This document shows, in pieces, positions 50,501-63,239 of a stretch of 64,000 nucleotides of DNA. Origin of the DNA: Acanthochromis polyacanthus (taxonomy: Eukaryota > Chordata > Actinopteri > Pomacentridae). The stretch spans positions 21,835,847-21,899,846 of the forward strand of contig NC_067135.1 of assembly GCF_021347895.1 (NCBI RefSeq). The letters are read 5' to 3'. Positions within the stretch are counted from its first letter, which is position 1. Each line of letters begins with the position of its first letter. Below the pieces are notes generated by a model. That model was not told the origin of the DNA, made no database searches, and saw only the letters and a list, made by a program, of their open reading frames with translations. The position numbers and the translations under genes were made by a program.

Positions 50501-51080
50501 AGACAGCCCGAATATTCGGATCCATTCGTCTGGTCTGCTGGACCGGAGGAGACCCGCCTGAGTATTTGGATCCATTCGTCTGGTCTCCCGGACGCAAATT
50601 TTGCGTTTTGTCTGAAAGAATTCCCAAACAGCGGAGATCTTCAGCGTCTTGTTTTGTGTTTATGCAACGAAGTGAAGCGTGACGTCAGAGCCGGCAGCCA
50701 CCCGGCCATTCGGGTGGTGGTAACAAACTCGAATGGATGAGCCGAGATGAGCCGAAAACAGCGGGATGAGCCGAAGTGGGCCGAAGGCGAAGGGAAGAGA
50801 CGAGCTCCGAATATTCCTACTTTGGTCTGGGGGAGGAGGGGGTGATCACATAGATATATGTGTATATGTCATAGACATATGTGTATATGTTTATGTGATC
50901 ACACGACGGGACGAGCCGATATGAGCCGATGTGGGCCGAAGGCGGAGAGAAGACAGTAACGCCGAATATTCGTTCCCGGTAACGTCCGACTGGGGGCCGG
51001 GCCAAATATTAGGATACCAAAATTAATATCCGGATACCGCCGTAGCAAACGAATATTCAGATATTCGGGTCCAGCCCTAA
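50501..51080. mobile_element. GC-rich hAT-like fragment with CGAATATTCG motifs
   Basis: The right end reads AACGAATATTCAGATATTCG followed by GGTCCAGCCCTA; inverted this is TAGGGCTGGACCCGAATATC-like, which I recall from a common fish hAT family that starts CAGGGCTGGACCCGAATA. The left part has a 50-bp tandem duplication (GGATCCATTCGTCTGGTCT at 50519 and 50569). GATGAGCCGA/GGGCCGAAGGCG blocks recur at about 50736-50795 and 50910-50945. A 21-bp duplication (TATGTGTATATGTC) at 50852-50890 is bounded by inverted GTGATCACATA. A left terminus is not recognisable and may have been lost at the purine tract. Confidence 0.55.
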
Positions 51081-52284
51081 TATATTCTGTGACGTATCTT
51101 CACTTCTATAAAACAAATAGGGACAGATATTCGGCATTCTCAAGCTGAATCTCCTTTATTCTCTGTTTTTTCTTCTACCACCATCAACAACAGGCTAGTG
51201 TTTTTTAGTAGACACAATAACACATGAGATAAAGACATGCAAGCTTGCAAACTGGTTGCTGTAATGAATAAATATGACTCCCCTTCTCGTATTTGGATGC
51301 TTTTCGGAAAAACATACCAATCTTGTGCTGCTTCTCATTAGGCACAGATGGAAATGATTTGTGTGCAGTCTTATTATGCAACAGTACTGTTCACACCTTC
51401 ACATAATTTCATTAAGTGTAAGAAAATCTCTGCAGCAACTGTCTGCAAAGACAAGCCGTCACCAGTCATGCCGTGATAGATTGCTGTAGCACGATAATTC
51501 GCTGCATACCAATACACTTGTGCAGATGTGCAATCTGATTTGCTACTTTCCCCCCTTGTAAAAAGTTTCTGTTGTATCATTAAGTGAATGTCCAAGGCTG
51601 AGAACGGTTATTTAAATCATTACTGAGAACTGTGCCACATACAGTAAACACCTCCGGCAAAATAGGCAATAAATCTGCTGTGTGTTTGGTTGCGGTGAAG
51701 GATCGAGGCAAATATTCCTCCCTGTTGGGTGAACACTATTTCCCCAAATATTCGACTTGGCGTCCGTGTACAAGTGGATATTTTTTGCCTCTTTTCTCAC
51801 AGGTATTCTCAACAGTATGTGAGAAGTTCCACCCACACAGAGGGGGTCATCCAAAACAGATTGTGGGCTACTCGTATGAATCAGACACCTTAACATTGCA
51901 ACAAAAAATAATTTATCTCGCTGCAAAAATACTCCAACAGCAGTAGCCACAATCCAGCTACTGAGAGACTTCTATATCATTTAACTAATCTGCTTGTACG
52001 GTAAGTTGTATAGTGAAATTGTGCAGAAATAGAGGATTTTTTTTGTGAGTATAAACTGTAGTTTGTCAATGAAGCTTTAAATCTCAGGGCAGGAACCTTA
52101 AATGCTGCAGAACTGATCTGCAGTACCCTAGATTAACTCCTTGCAATCCGAAGGAGAATGAGTTAGTGCTGGAACACAGTAGATGCTACTCTTCTCCGTT
52201 TGCATCACTGTAAAAAGACTATATTAGACTTTTAAACCACTCTTCAGAAAGAAAACTGATCAAAACAAGCAAAAACTAAATATA
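51081..52284. other. Unique sequence, no supported gene
   Basis: Open frames near 51.37-51.95 kb on both strands (up to 112 codons) are the only hint of coding. On the plus strand a pyrimidine-rich acceptor-like TTGCCTCTTTTCTCACAG ends near 51803 and is followed by about 48 codons to a stop at 51944-51946. I do not recognise the peptide and do not call a gene. Confidence 0.4.
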
Positions 52285-52666
52285 TACACTACAGGCCAAA
52301 CATTTGTAAGCAATTTCAAGTTTCTGTTCACAATGCCAATATGAATTCTATGGATTTTGGGATGTATTTACTGCACGATCAGACTCTGCTTTTATTGATA
52401 TGAACCATTTTCCTCAATTCACCTTTAGGTATACATTGATGTTACCAGGCAATTGCTGACAAAATGTAAACAAAAGAAAATTAGTGCTTAGTTTTAAGGT
52501 TGAGAAGATTTGCAAGAGTTGCAACTTGAGTGCAAAAGTAGAAAAACAAATCAGTTTGCATTATTCATTTTAGCTCTTTGGCTTTTGAGGGTTTGCAGAC
52601 AAAAATCCCAATAAATCCCAATAAAACAAATTCAGTCTTGCTTCCTAACTTTTGACCTGTAGTGTA
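52285..52666. mobile_element. Tc1/mariner-type miniature element
   Basis: The element is 52287-52664 (378 bp) between TA dinucleotides. The left end reads CACTACAGGCCAAACATTTG and the right end inverts to CACTACAGGTCAAAAGTTAG. The interior has no transposase frame. The ends are different from those of the element at 15.6 kb, so this is a separate family that would need its own transposase. Confidence 0.82.
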
Positions 52667-53960
52667 GATGTTTAGATGAGACTATGGAAGGAGTAACACA
52701 AATTATTTGGGGTAAGTGCACAGAGGAGGCTGTGCTTTTAATAGAGATACTGCAGCCAACAATGAGGAGGTTAAACAAGGTCTACAAAAATCAGATATGA
52801 TGCAATGAAATCAGGTGTGACAGATGGAAAAATTCCCTAAAACCACCTATTGAGTCATGAGATGATGGGATCTGAAAATTAGTGCTGAAAGCCAACATTT
52901 AGGCTCCCATATTTAACACGAGTGTCTGCACTTGCACATGATAGCACAGTTTAACTCGCTAATGACCAAATGTACGAGTGGGGAACAAACACACCCATCC
53001 ACAAGAGCATTTAGAAGCATCCAGAACAAACCTGCTGGAGCACGTTACCTGCTCAACTCCTCCCGACAAGTTCCCAAATCACATGTCACACATGCTTGCT
53101 CTATTGTGCACCAGAGCGTAAATCAAAGCCACTGAAGTCAAAACTAGCAATAAAACATGGCAGAAGACATCACAGGCTTGGAACAATCAACGTAATGTAT
53201 GATAAAACTGTGGAAAATTGGAGGGAAGGTGCAGAGAAGAGCGTGTGAAGAAGGAAGAAAAGGGAAGAGCAGATAAACTCTGTGATTTAATCTCTCTTTA
53301 CATATCTTTGTGGTGTTGTCGGACTTGTATAAACCTGTGAGTGACAGTGTGTGGGGGCCCTGCTGGATGAGCTGTATTGACAAGTAAAAACCCCCACATG
53401 CGTGTGTTTGTGTGAGTTACACATGTCAAAGTGTAGCTAGAAGCTACAGAAGGTACAGAAATTCTTGTCGAGGCCGGTCGGCACGTATCTGCAGGCTAAT
53501 CCTCCTCAAAATAGAGCTGCAGGGGCTTATTGACGCAAATCAGAGGTTTCTAGGAATGAAGGGGGAACAGAGGAGAGGACAAAATTAAAGAATGATTTTA
53601 AAAGCTTGTGTTGTCCTCGCTTAGATTCTAAAATGTGGAAAAAAGGCTTCAAGCAGAAAAAAAGATAGAAAAAGAAGCTAACCCGCCCATTGTAGTTGTA
53701 ATCAGACCATTAAATGATCATCACAAATACACGTGGGCCACTATAGTCATCCTTCACTGTTAACACCTCATTTATTGGCAGTGGAGTCATGATTATCCAT
53801 TTAAATAGATGAAAAAAGTCCACATTTGGTAGTAAGAGGCATATACCAACCGATTCTCACCCAGGAAAATTTGTTCAAGTCCATTATTGAAGTAATATTT
53901 AGTAAATAAAGTCTCGCTTGGTGTTAACTTGCAACTTTAACCTGTGTTTATGTAAGTTTA
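52667..53960. other. Unique sequence, no gene recognised
   Basis: No gene or repeat ends recognised. A non-repetitive stretch around 53.46-53.54 kb has balanced composition. Confidence 0.45.
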
Positions 53961-54015
53961 GGTACCAGAACTACCTGATTAGGTTTGGAAAAAGGATCAT
54001 GGTTTGGGTTAAAAT
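53961..54015 (+). repeat. Fragment of dispersed repeat (ACTACCTGATTAGGTTTGG core)
   Basis: GGTACCAGAACTACCTGATT, AGGTTTGGAAAAAGGATCAT and GGTTTGGGTTAAAAT follow each other. I recall this order from a common teleost repeat of unknown class. Weaker relatives in this window are at 16536-16583 and 20182-20220. The SINE that follows was inserted at its right edge. Confidence 0.55.
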
Positions 54016-54231
54016 CCATGCTACAGGGCACCCGATCAGCTCATCAGGTTGAGCGGGTGACTCATAAACTGGGGCTATAGCCCCCACGCTGCGGTCATGG
54101 GTTCAATTCCCACCCATGGCCCTTTGTTGCAGGTCATTCTTCCACTCCTCTCCCCACTTTCCTGTCTTCCTCTTACTATGACTGTCAAATAAAGCTGCAA
54201 AAAGGCCAAATAAAAAAAATCCACGCTAGAG
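54011..54231 (+). mobile_element. Short tRNA-derived SINE with imperfect target duplication
   Basis: The body, about 54027-54215, has a tRNA-like head with B box GGTTCAATTCC at 54100-54110, a degenerate A box (about 54035-54055), then CATGGCCCTTTGTTGCAGGT and CTTTCCTGTCTTCCTCTTAC, and ends in TCAAATAAAGCTGCAAAAAG plus an A-rich tail. This is the common SINE layout of percomorph fish. The flanks AAAATCCATGCTACAG (54011-54026) and AAAATCCACGCTAGAG (54216-54231) form a 16-bp target duplication with two mismatches, so the insertion is older than the SINE at 24.4 kb. It is not a functional tRNA gene. Confidence 0.88.
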
Positions 54232-55639
54232 CTTCAAGCAGGTCCCATTTGGTATTTACTTGTTGTACACAAAGCAGTGCAATGAATAACTGACAGTTGG
54301 TTCATATGAAGTCTGTTTATGCAGACTCTTCTTCTACCCTCTTAGATCTTAGCAGTTCCGTTGGTACTGACACTTTTGCCTTCCTATTGTTGACAGCAGG
54401 GCTGCAAATTATTTTCACAATCTTTAAATCCAAAACACTGATTGTTTAGTTTGTAAATATCCAAAATTTCTGAGAAGTTAAGGCAACATCTTCAAATGTA
54501 AAGTCTAAAATGACTTGTATACTGCAATGTAAGACAAGTAAAAGTCCCTTTGGCTCATAGTATGTATATATTAAGAATTGAGGTCAGTCAGAGTATGAGA
54601 AACAAAAGAAACAGAGAAAAAGAGAACTGTTAAAAGGAGGAAGAGAAGTGACAAATGGACAGAAGATAGTTGGACACTATCAGGGCCTCCTTCACCTCAG
54701 CAGCTGTTTGTACTATAAACCTCTGTCTCCTCCCTTCATTGCTCACCTCACTGCTGAAATTCAACAACCCTGATGGGTGCCCATCACTAAGTTGCATGTT
54801 GGTTGTCTGAAGTTTCACAAACAACAGCAGGCACTAAGTTCAAGGTGTCAATTGCGACTGTCAGAGGGGCTTTGAGGGGCTGGATTGCAGGTCCAAGGGG
54901 GCTTGTGGGCATTTAAACAAACATGGATTGAGTGGCAGCTTTGAAAGAGCATCAGTGTGTCTTGTAGATTATCATCTGACACAAGCATTTTTCCCCAAGT
55001 ACTTTGGATTAGGGATCATCTGTTCTGTTTCTTCTAGTAGAATGAGGGAACATGATAATTGATCCAAGGTCACTGAGTTGGAATTTTGTAACAAAAAAAG
55101 CAGAGTTTGCATGTTCTGTGTTGCTTCTAGGCCACCACAATGGGAAGGAGACAATGTGAACTGCAGAAACCCTCCGGTGGTTTTCCAAACACGCTGTAAT
55201 GTAATCTGTACAGCTGGCTGTGGGAAGACAACTCATGTAAACACACATGCAAGCGTGAACCGTGCACAGACTTGCAACCGCACACAGTCCTCTGGTTGCA
55301 CGTTAAGTGCAACGGGAGGGTAACAGACAGGCCAAGAAACCGAATACGGACTTTAAACCTAAACTTCCGTCACTGCATGTGGGCGACAAGAGGACGTCGG
55401 ATGTAAAACAGCTTTGAAGACAATGACCAAGTTTAGACACATCCACAGGTTTCAGTCCTGCAACTTGCAAAAGCTGAAGTCTCTGTTAGAGTTTACCCCA
55501 CGGGGAGACTATTTCAATACAACTCACATGTAACTTCCTTCATCATGAGCAGATGCTGTGCAGATTTAGCACAATTTTGACCCTAGAATTTGGTTTTTGA
55601 AGTGTTTTTCAAAAGCAGTTCTGTCCTGGTCAATCCTGA
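54232..55639. other. Mostly unique sequence, no gene recognised
   Basis: Around 54398-54520 the sequence GCAGGGCTGCAAATTATTTT and the blocks after it resemble a very diverged copy of a common fish repeat that starts GGGCTGCAACTAA. No gene is seen. Confidence 0.4.
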
Positions 55640-56870
55640 CTTGCCCGAAATACATGAGTGTTGGTTGGAAGACATAAAGTGTCACAAAAATCTCTATCAT
55701 AGTGCCCGTTGTTAGCTAAACCCCCTCAATGATCTCAATTTGCCAACACAAGAACTACCCATAGTCCAAATGAATGGCTCCTCAGGTCATTGGCAGTTAC
55801 CACCAGGTGCTACAGCTAATCTACAATATTTGAAGTGTGTATTATCTCAAAAAATGGTGTTGGAATAGATCCACAGGCACTATCAATTGACTCAGATGGG
55901 ACTGAGAGAAAAAATTTGGGACGTTTCGTTTCGATCGTGGTGTAGGTTCCGCACTTATTTTACTATGAAGCAGCCATTACTACTGAAATGTACCTAAAAA
56001 ATGTAATTTTAAAACCATTTAAAAAAAAATAACATGTTACATCTTTCAGAAAGCTTTTGCATTGAATAAAGTTTATGCCAGAGCAGTGTTTTGACCGAGA
56101 CAATATAAAGACACCAACAAAACAGTGAAGTTTTTTAAAAAATGTTTTTAGGGCACTTTTTCAGCTGTCTCCTGACTATGTCTTGCTTTGCCATAGATAG
56201 AACAGATGCTGAAATGCCAAACTATAGATTTCCAGTGAAGCTCACAAGCCTAACCTGGTCGTGGAGAAACAAACATATGAGCTTTGGTTGGAGGACATGA
56301 AGCGTCACAAAAGTCTCTGTTATGGTCTCAATACTGGCTAAACCCCCATTGATAAGTACCACCAGGTACTACAGCTAATTTACAGTAGCTTATAGTGTAT
56401 ATTGATTAGGCAAGTGGTGTTGAAAACATGTTGGTCCTATTGGAACACATCACTAGATGCTAAGTATCACCTGATTCAGATCAGATTGAAGGAAAAAAAA
56501 ACTTGACCAGGACATTTCTAGTTTTCATTGTGATGTAGGATCCAGTTTGAATGCACTTTGTTTACCATGACACAGCCAATACTATCTAAAAAATCTGATT
56601 GTATAACATGTTTTTTATTAATTAGCACGTGTTACATCTATCGGAAAGCTTTTTAGGTGATAAAGTTGACGACAGAGCAGTTCTTTGACAAAAACGATGT
56701 AAAAAGAACTACAAACTTAGTGTAAAGTTTTTTTTTTAATGTTTTTTCATGCTTGTTTTTCAGCTCTCTCCTGACTGTGTCCTGCTTTGCCACAGGTGGA
56801 ACAGGTGCTGAAATGCCAAAGTACAGTTTTCCAGTGAAGCTTTCAGGCCTAACTTGGTCGTGGAGATGAA
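55640..56870. repeat. Diverged tandem repeat, unit about 600-625 bp, two copies
   Basis: Landmarks recur in order. GTCACAAAA lies at 55681 and 56304. A block like TCAGCTGTCTCCTGACTATG lies at 56161 and about 56760. CCTAAC(C/T)TGGTCGTGGAGA lies at about 56249 and 56848. A third, partial version of the last block may lie near 55.62 kb. The copies are well diverged and contain several short insertions or deletions. No frame is conserved between them, so I see no protein. Confidence 0.75.
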
Positions 56871-58356
56871 TGAGGCATTTACTGAAAACGATGTACATCT
56901 GTGTGTGTCTGTGTGAGAGATACCAACAGAGATGCTGCACAGACATGCTGCACAGGCAATTATCAAATTAGCCCCTTAGCCTATACACTCGCTTATAGGG
57001 CTAATGTATGTGCACAGTGAGTGAGTGTGTGCATGCATCCCATTCAGTGTAATTAGTGCCCCTTTAGCAACTCACTCTTCATATTCCTATGGATCCCCTC
57101 AGGAGCAGAGTAATGAACGCTATTCAGCTGTCCATCTTTATCTGTCTTTCTGCTTAATTTGAATGCTTTCAAACATTCAAAAGGACCTAAAACTCTCATC
57201 ACTGACAGTCTGCTTGTCAGCCTGAGCCCATGAGGCAGACAATAATATGTCAAGTCTGTAATTTTATGCCATGATGCCCATATCTGAGTAATTTCACCGG
57301 TTAGGCTCATCCTGCTTTTGCTAATCCAGTGACAAAAACACTTGAGAAGTCAACATATTCAATTTAAAGTGATGTTTTCTGTCAATTTCAGTGAATATCT
57401 CCACACAGTCCATTAACTGTAACTTTTTGTGGAAATAAAGGGAGATAAAGGGAATTAAATGGGTTGACAGTGTCCAAATCAAGTGCTGCAAATGGAAAAT
57501 AAAAATCTGGCACATGCTCACTAGCTAAATATACTAACCAGCAACTGATACCAATATTTTTTGTCCAGAATAGCAGACTGCACGTCTGCAAATCCAGCCT
57601 ATCGAGTAACAGTAGCACTGAATATATCCAACTCCACTTATACAATGCTTTATGCACCTAGTCAGACCAAAAAAAAAAAATCAGGGGTTCATGATATTTG
57701 AACAAGGACGCATGTAGAACCATAAAAGCTTTCCAGGATGTTGTTTTTGTAAACTTAACTTGATTTTTAATCAGCAAAAACTGAGTTGTTTTGTCTTGGC
57801 CTCGGTGTCTTTTTTGGCTCTCCTGTAAGATTGAAGATCACGACTCGAAGCAAGATTTCATGTGTTAGTGTTGGTATAGCCGGGTTTAAAGGAGCTGCCT
57901 GACATAGCATAAATAGATGCCATAACTGGGATTTAAATTCGCTATAATAAGGCCAATAACATTACATTAGTGTGGATTAGTTAAACTGTCTTTAAAGAAC
58001 AAGTCTGGCACTGAAACACAGGGATAAATGGAGGAACGTGAAGTGACAGTGGCTGATAGGAGCAGGGCTGCAGATTACATAAATCCGATAAACACAACAC
58101 ACACTCGAGGAGGGACTATTTTAACGGCGCTGATGACCCCGCTCACTGTAATTGCCGTTCTTGGTTTAAAATAACCGAGATGGAGCGATGGCCGGCTCCA
58201 GAGAGAGGGACAAGTGTCGGATTCTATCTGTCTGAGTCATCTAGAGACCAGGGCAGCTGAAAATATACATTTGAGAAATATGTTTATCTGCTGCTTCGCT
58301 TCAGGGGAAGGCTGTGGAGAGTGACTGCAAATGTAAAATACATATTGCATTGAGAG
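56871..58356. other. Unique sequence, no gene recognised; possible conserved non-coding blocks
   Basis: No coding region is recognised. Two stretches (57060-57310 and 58080-58290) are free of simple repeats and of balanced composition, which is what conserved non-coding elements often look like. This cannot be tested from one genome. Confidence 0.4.
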
Positions 58357-58773
58357 TTAAAGGAGAACTTCGGTTTTTTTCAACCTGGCGTCTGTTTTCA
58401 TAAGCAAATCTTGAGCTATCACGCGGTTTCGGAACGAGATTTGCTTTCTAGCATCCCGAGATTTGGATACAGACCACAACAAATAGCGATCGCCAAGTAA
58501 TGTGGAGGTTTTCGTTCACTTCTCATCTCTAGTATGTTGTGGGACAATTGTTGAGACTATCCGAGCCGGTCAGTGTGGGAAAAAAAGCACGTGAGGGCGG
58601 ACTTTGACGCGGGGGGGCCACTTGCCCCATACTTTTCGCTAGCTGAGCTGCGAAGCTGCCTGCTTGGCTAAATACTGGAGCTATATCCAAAATTCATTTC
58701 TCCATCACTCACATGTATGCAATGACATATGAAAACAGACCCCAGGTTGAAAAAAACCGAAGTTCCCCTTTAA
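58357..58773. mobile_element. Miniature element flanked by TTAA
   Basis: The element is 58361-58769 (409 bp). The left end AGGAGAACTTCGGTTTTTTT (continuing into CAACCTGG) is inverted at the right end as AGGGGAACTTCGGTTTTTTT. The terminal inverted repeat is about 40 bp with two or three mismatches. TTAA lies at 58357-58360 and 58770-58773, the target duplication used by piggyBac and some Kolobok elements. There is no transposase frame. Confidence 0.85.
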
Positions 58774-59028
58774 GGTCTTTTTCTGAAAGTACAACTTGGC
58801 AGACAAAGAGTCATGAGGCTGTTCCTTCCCGAGATCCAACATGACAAGATTATCAAAATGTTTTAATGAGGCTGGGTTGCAGCCAGGAGAGATACCTAAT
58901 TTTCTCGTCTGTTGTTATACCTAACACGAGGAAACAGGGAGTAAAATGAGTCAGTTTAAAGTCGAGTTTTGTGAGTGAATACACATCCGACTAGGCAGAA
59001 GTTGTGCGTCTCTGTCCGTGTGGGTATA

Positions 59029-59241
59029 CACATGTGGACAAAATTGTTGGTACCCCTCAGTTAAAGAAGGAAAAACCCACAATTCTCACTGAAATCACTT
59101 GAAACTCACAAAAGTAACAATAAATAAAAATTTATTGAAAGTTAAATAATCAAAAACAGCCATTACTTTTGAATTGTTGATTAACATAATTATTTAAAAA
59201 AACAAACTAATGAAACAGGCCTGGACAAAAATGATGGTACC
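59029..59241 (+). repeat. Left 213-bp terminal inverted repeat of the Tc1 element
   Basis: Outer direct-repeat motif begins near 59034 and the inner one near 59221. The repeat ends in GATGGTACC. The outer and inner motifs are the likely transposase contact sites. Confidence 0.93.
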
Positions 59242-59307
59242 TCTATAAAAGATTGAAAACTATTTGACCAGAGTGACATGATTAACTCAGGTGTGTCATT
59301 TAATTGA

Positions 59308-60444
<1,137 letters not shown>

Positions 60445-60450
60445 GTTATG

Positions 60451-60663
60451 GGTACCATCATTTTTGTCCAGCCCTATTTCATTAGTTTGTTTTTTTAAAT
60501 AATTATGTTAATCAACAATTCAAAAGTGATGGCTGATTTTGATTATTTAATTTTCAATAAATTTTTATTTATTGTTACTTTTGAGAGTTTCAAGTGATTT
60601 CAGTGAGAATTGTGGGTTTTTCCTTCTTTAACTGAGGGGTACCAACAATTTTGTCCACGTGTG
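60451..60663 (-). repeat. Right 213-bp terminal inverted repeat of the Tc1 element
   Basis: Reverse complement of the left repeat with about six or seven substitutions. It begins only six bases after the transposase stop codon. Confidence 0.93.
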
Positions 60664-60665
60664 TA

Positions 60666-61889
60666 AATGTAAATGTTACAGTCAGTCATTTAATTGGAAG
60701 AATATTAAATATCCGATTGTTCATGCAACTCCAGTTGGTCGCAAAAGGTTGAAAGTTGTTTGCTTGAGTCAATCTACAAAGCATTTAAGCATAGCGGCAA
60801 GATTTAGGATTCTTGTTATCAATTAGTGTGATGCAATTTTTTTGACACTGAATTTAAGTGTCAAAAACTTAATTCTCTCACTTCTTGTTTTCTTGACCTT
60901 TCTCTCCTATTTTTTAGTCTGCTTCCATCTTCTTCCACTTCTCCTTGTCCTCCTTCATTTCCAGCCCGACTCTAACCTTTAACTTCCATTTCTCCTCATT
61001 CACTTCAACCTCTTCATCCGACTCCTCACCCTTATTTTCCACCTTTCCTCCTCCTCCTTCGCGATGCTTCTCTAGAGGAATTCCTGTCTCGGGCCGCTGG
61101 CAGCCTTTGACAGCGGTTACGAGGAACTGTAAAAACAGCAGTGTTTACCTCAGAAAAGAAGGGGTGAAATTCATTAAACATCTTTTGTTGACGGTAAAAA
61201 AAGACACGGCTACGCTCTGGGACAATCACCAGGTCGGGGCATGGAGGAACAGGCAGTGTTTGAAAAGCTGAGGAATGCGAGTGGGGTGTTTGCAGTGTAT
61301 GGGGCACATCAATCCGCAACTTGTTCTGGACTAAAATGACAGATAAGGATGGATGAAGGGAGGAGAAAGTGAAGGAGGGGATACAAGGAGGACTAAAATA
61401 AAGGAATACCTCCCTGGACTGAAAGAAAATGGCAGAGGAAAACAGATCTCCCTTCTCCACCTGAATCTCTCCCTCCCTCCCTGTCTCCCCCATCTCCTCT
61501 TGAGGTTTCCCCTCTTTCCTTTTGTCCTCTTCACATTCCTCCCATCACAAGTCAGTACAGCTGTCAGTTCGTGGCCTCAGGCAAGGACAAGGAAGAAAAC
61601 TCTCCCTGTTGTCCTCCTCAATCACCACCATCCCCCCCTTAAACAAAGGAGGGAGCATGTAGGAGAAGGAAAATATTCCTAACATATAGTTTCCCCCATA
61701 TAATCATGAAATGCTGCACAAAGACAATTCTGATGCAGTTGAACAGGCGACTAAATTATTTCTAACCACAAATGTGAAAATAATCTCTTTAGCTGTTCAG
61801 AAGAAGTCATTAGTGACAAGTTAATTAATCAGTTACTCATCAACAGAAACTGCAGATCCTGTTAAGAATGTGAATGCTGCACTATTTTT
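60666..61889. other. Unique sequence with pyrimidine-rich stretches, no gene recognised
   Basis: A C/T-rich stretch occupies about 60926-61062 and another lies around 61.45-61.53 kb. The part at 61.07-61.26 kb is non-repetitive. The 153-codon minus-strand frame at 61032-61493 is low in complexity at both ends and shows no domain. Confidence 0.45.
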
Positions 61890-62355
61890 ACTCTGCCAAG
61901 GAACGCAGCAGAGTTATGTGACAATCGGTGTGTATGTGTGTGTGTGTCTGTCTGTCTGTTAGCAACATTACTCAAAAACGGACGGTCAGAAATGACACAA
62001 GGACCAAGTAATTACGTTTTGGCAGTGATGCAGCTTATAGTCTGGAGCCACGGATTTGCTAAAGATTTCTGTATCACTACGAGATAGCGGCATGGTGTCA
62101 CTGCAACTATAACAAGTGAACACTACATCACCTGCCTGCTGACGATCACGATTACGATCCGACTAAAAATCCACCGCTGAAGACTTACCAGGATTTATCC
62201 GTGGAAAACGATGTATGGAACAATTGATTAAATTGTGGGGGTGTTTCTGGGTCACATGAATTCCCACCGTCCACTACATATTTAGGTCACATGATTGGTA
62301 TTTGTACATAACGTAAGTATGCATAACACACGCTTGTGCTCAGAGCAAGGTCCTT
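61890..62355 (+). repeat. Dispersed fish repeat (TCTGTCTGTCTGTTAGCAACATTACTC type)
   Basis: Ordered blocks are CTCTGCCAAGGAACGCAGC, a GT/CTGT run, AGCAACATTACTCAAAAACG, GGTCAGAAATGACACAAGG, GATGACGATTACGATCC-like sequence near 62.15 kb, AACAATTGATTAAATTGTGG, CATATTTAGGTCACATGATT and CTCAGAGCAAGGTC. I recall the same order in other percomorph fish, but not the name of the family. The GTCTGTTA-AACA-ACTCAAAAA block is shared with the foldback element at 41.7 kb. Limits are approximate. Confidence 0.65.
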
Positions 62356-63239
62356 TTCTTTGTGGGTACATCTATACTGAATAATCAGTGTTTCCTCTAG
62401 GATTTTTTTCAGCAGTGCAACAGGCTCTCTGGAAGCCGTGGTGGTGTAAACAAATGAACCTTGACTGCAAATTTTACTTGTACAGCTTATTTATTGAATG
62501 GCCAGTTGAAAATAGCTTTTTAAATGCTGAATGTAAAAAAAAATAAAAAATTGAACAAGCACATCTGAAAATGCAATCAGCAGTTACATCATAGTGTGTA
62601 GATATTGGCTTAATGCTATCAATTACTTTCCTCACTTGCCCAAAAAAAAAAAAAAGTTTCCTCACATTAGCGACACTGAGTTGGCACGGGGACCAGTTAA
62701 CTTAAGCTACCGATATGCTATGTAGCGTTAGGTGGTCATCAATATTTTGTCTAACTTGTAAAATCTATTATGAGTTATCTTAAGCTGGTATCTTTTGTCC
62801 GGTAAGTCACAGGTTTATTTTTGTACCACTTTTTTCAGGAAAAAGCACAAGAAATGCCACCAAGATGTTTGCTTTTTTCAAAGGTCTCCATCAAATTTAA
62901 AAAAAAAATGTTAGAGTGCTTCCCAGCAGAAATAAACACACAAATAAAGACATAAACACACTTCTATATGATATTGTAGTGTTGATTTTTTTCAATATTT
63001 CACCCAAACCGCTTGGGTTTTAGCTGTTTTAGCAACAACAATTAAGATAGAGGAAGCAAACCTCAGTGTCTAACATCAAAGCACTGCCAGCCAACGATAT
63101 CCAAACCACTGCATTTTCTTCATACTGTGTAGAGACTAGAGGTAAAGAATGTAAATTTTTATGAAAATTGAATGTTTTAACCTTCTAAGATCATATGGAT
63201 TATGAATTACGTATCATGTATCTTGAAATTATATGATGG
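62356..63239. other. AT-rich sequence, no gene recognised
   Basis: CAGTGTTTCCTCTAGGATTTTT at about 62387-62408 looks like a lone left end of an hAT element, but no matching right end was found before 64000. A-runs lie near 62.54 and 62.64 kb. Nothing else is recognised. Confidence 0.4.

Noticed and set aside
51632..51946. Possible terminal exon after an acceptor-like pyrimidine tract near 51803
   Set aside because: The peptide is unrecognised, no donor or upstream exon could be linked, and a single acceptor-like site is weak evidence.
61032..61493. 153-codon minus-strand frame
   Set aside because: Its ends are translated purine/pyrimidine-rich sequence and the middle matches no known domain.
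62387..62408. Left end of an hAT element (CAGTGTTTCC)
   Set aside because: No inverted partner or 8-bp duplication was found in the remaining 1.6 kb, so a full element cannot be supported.
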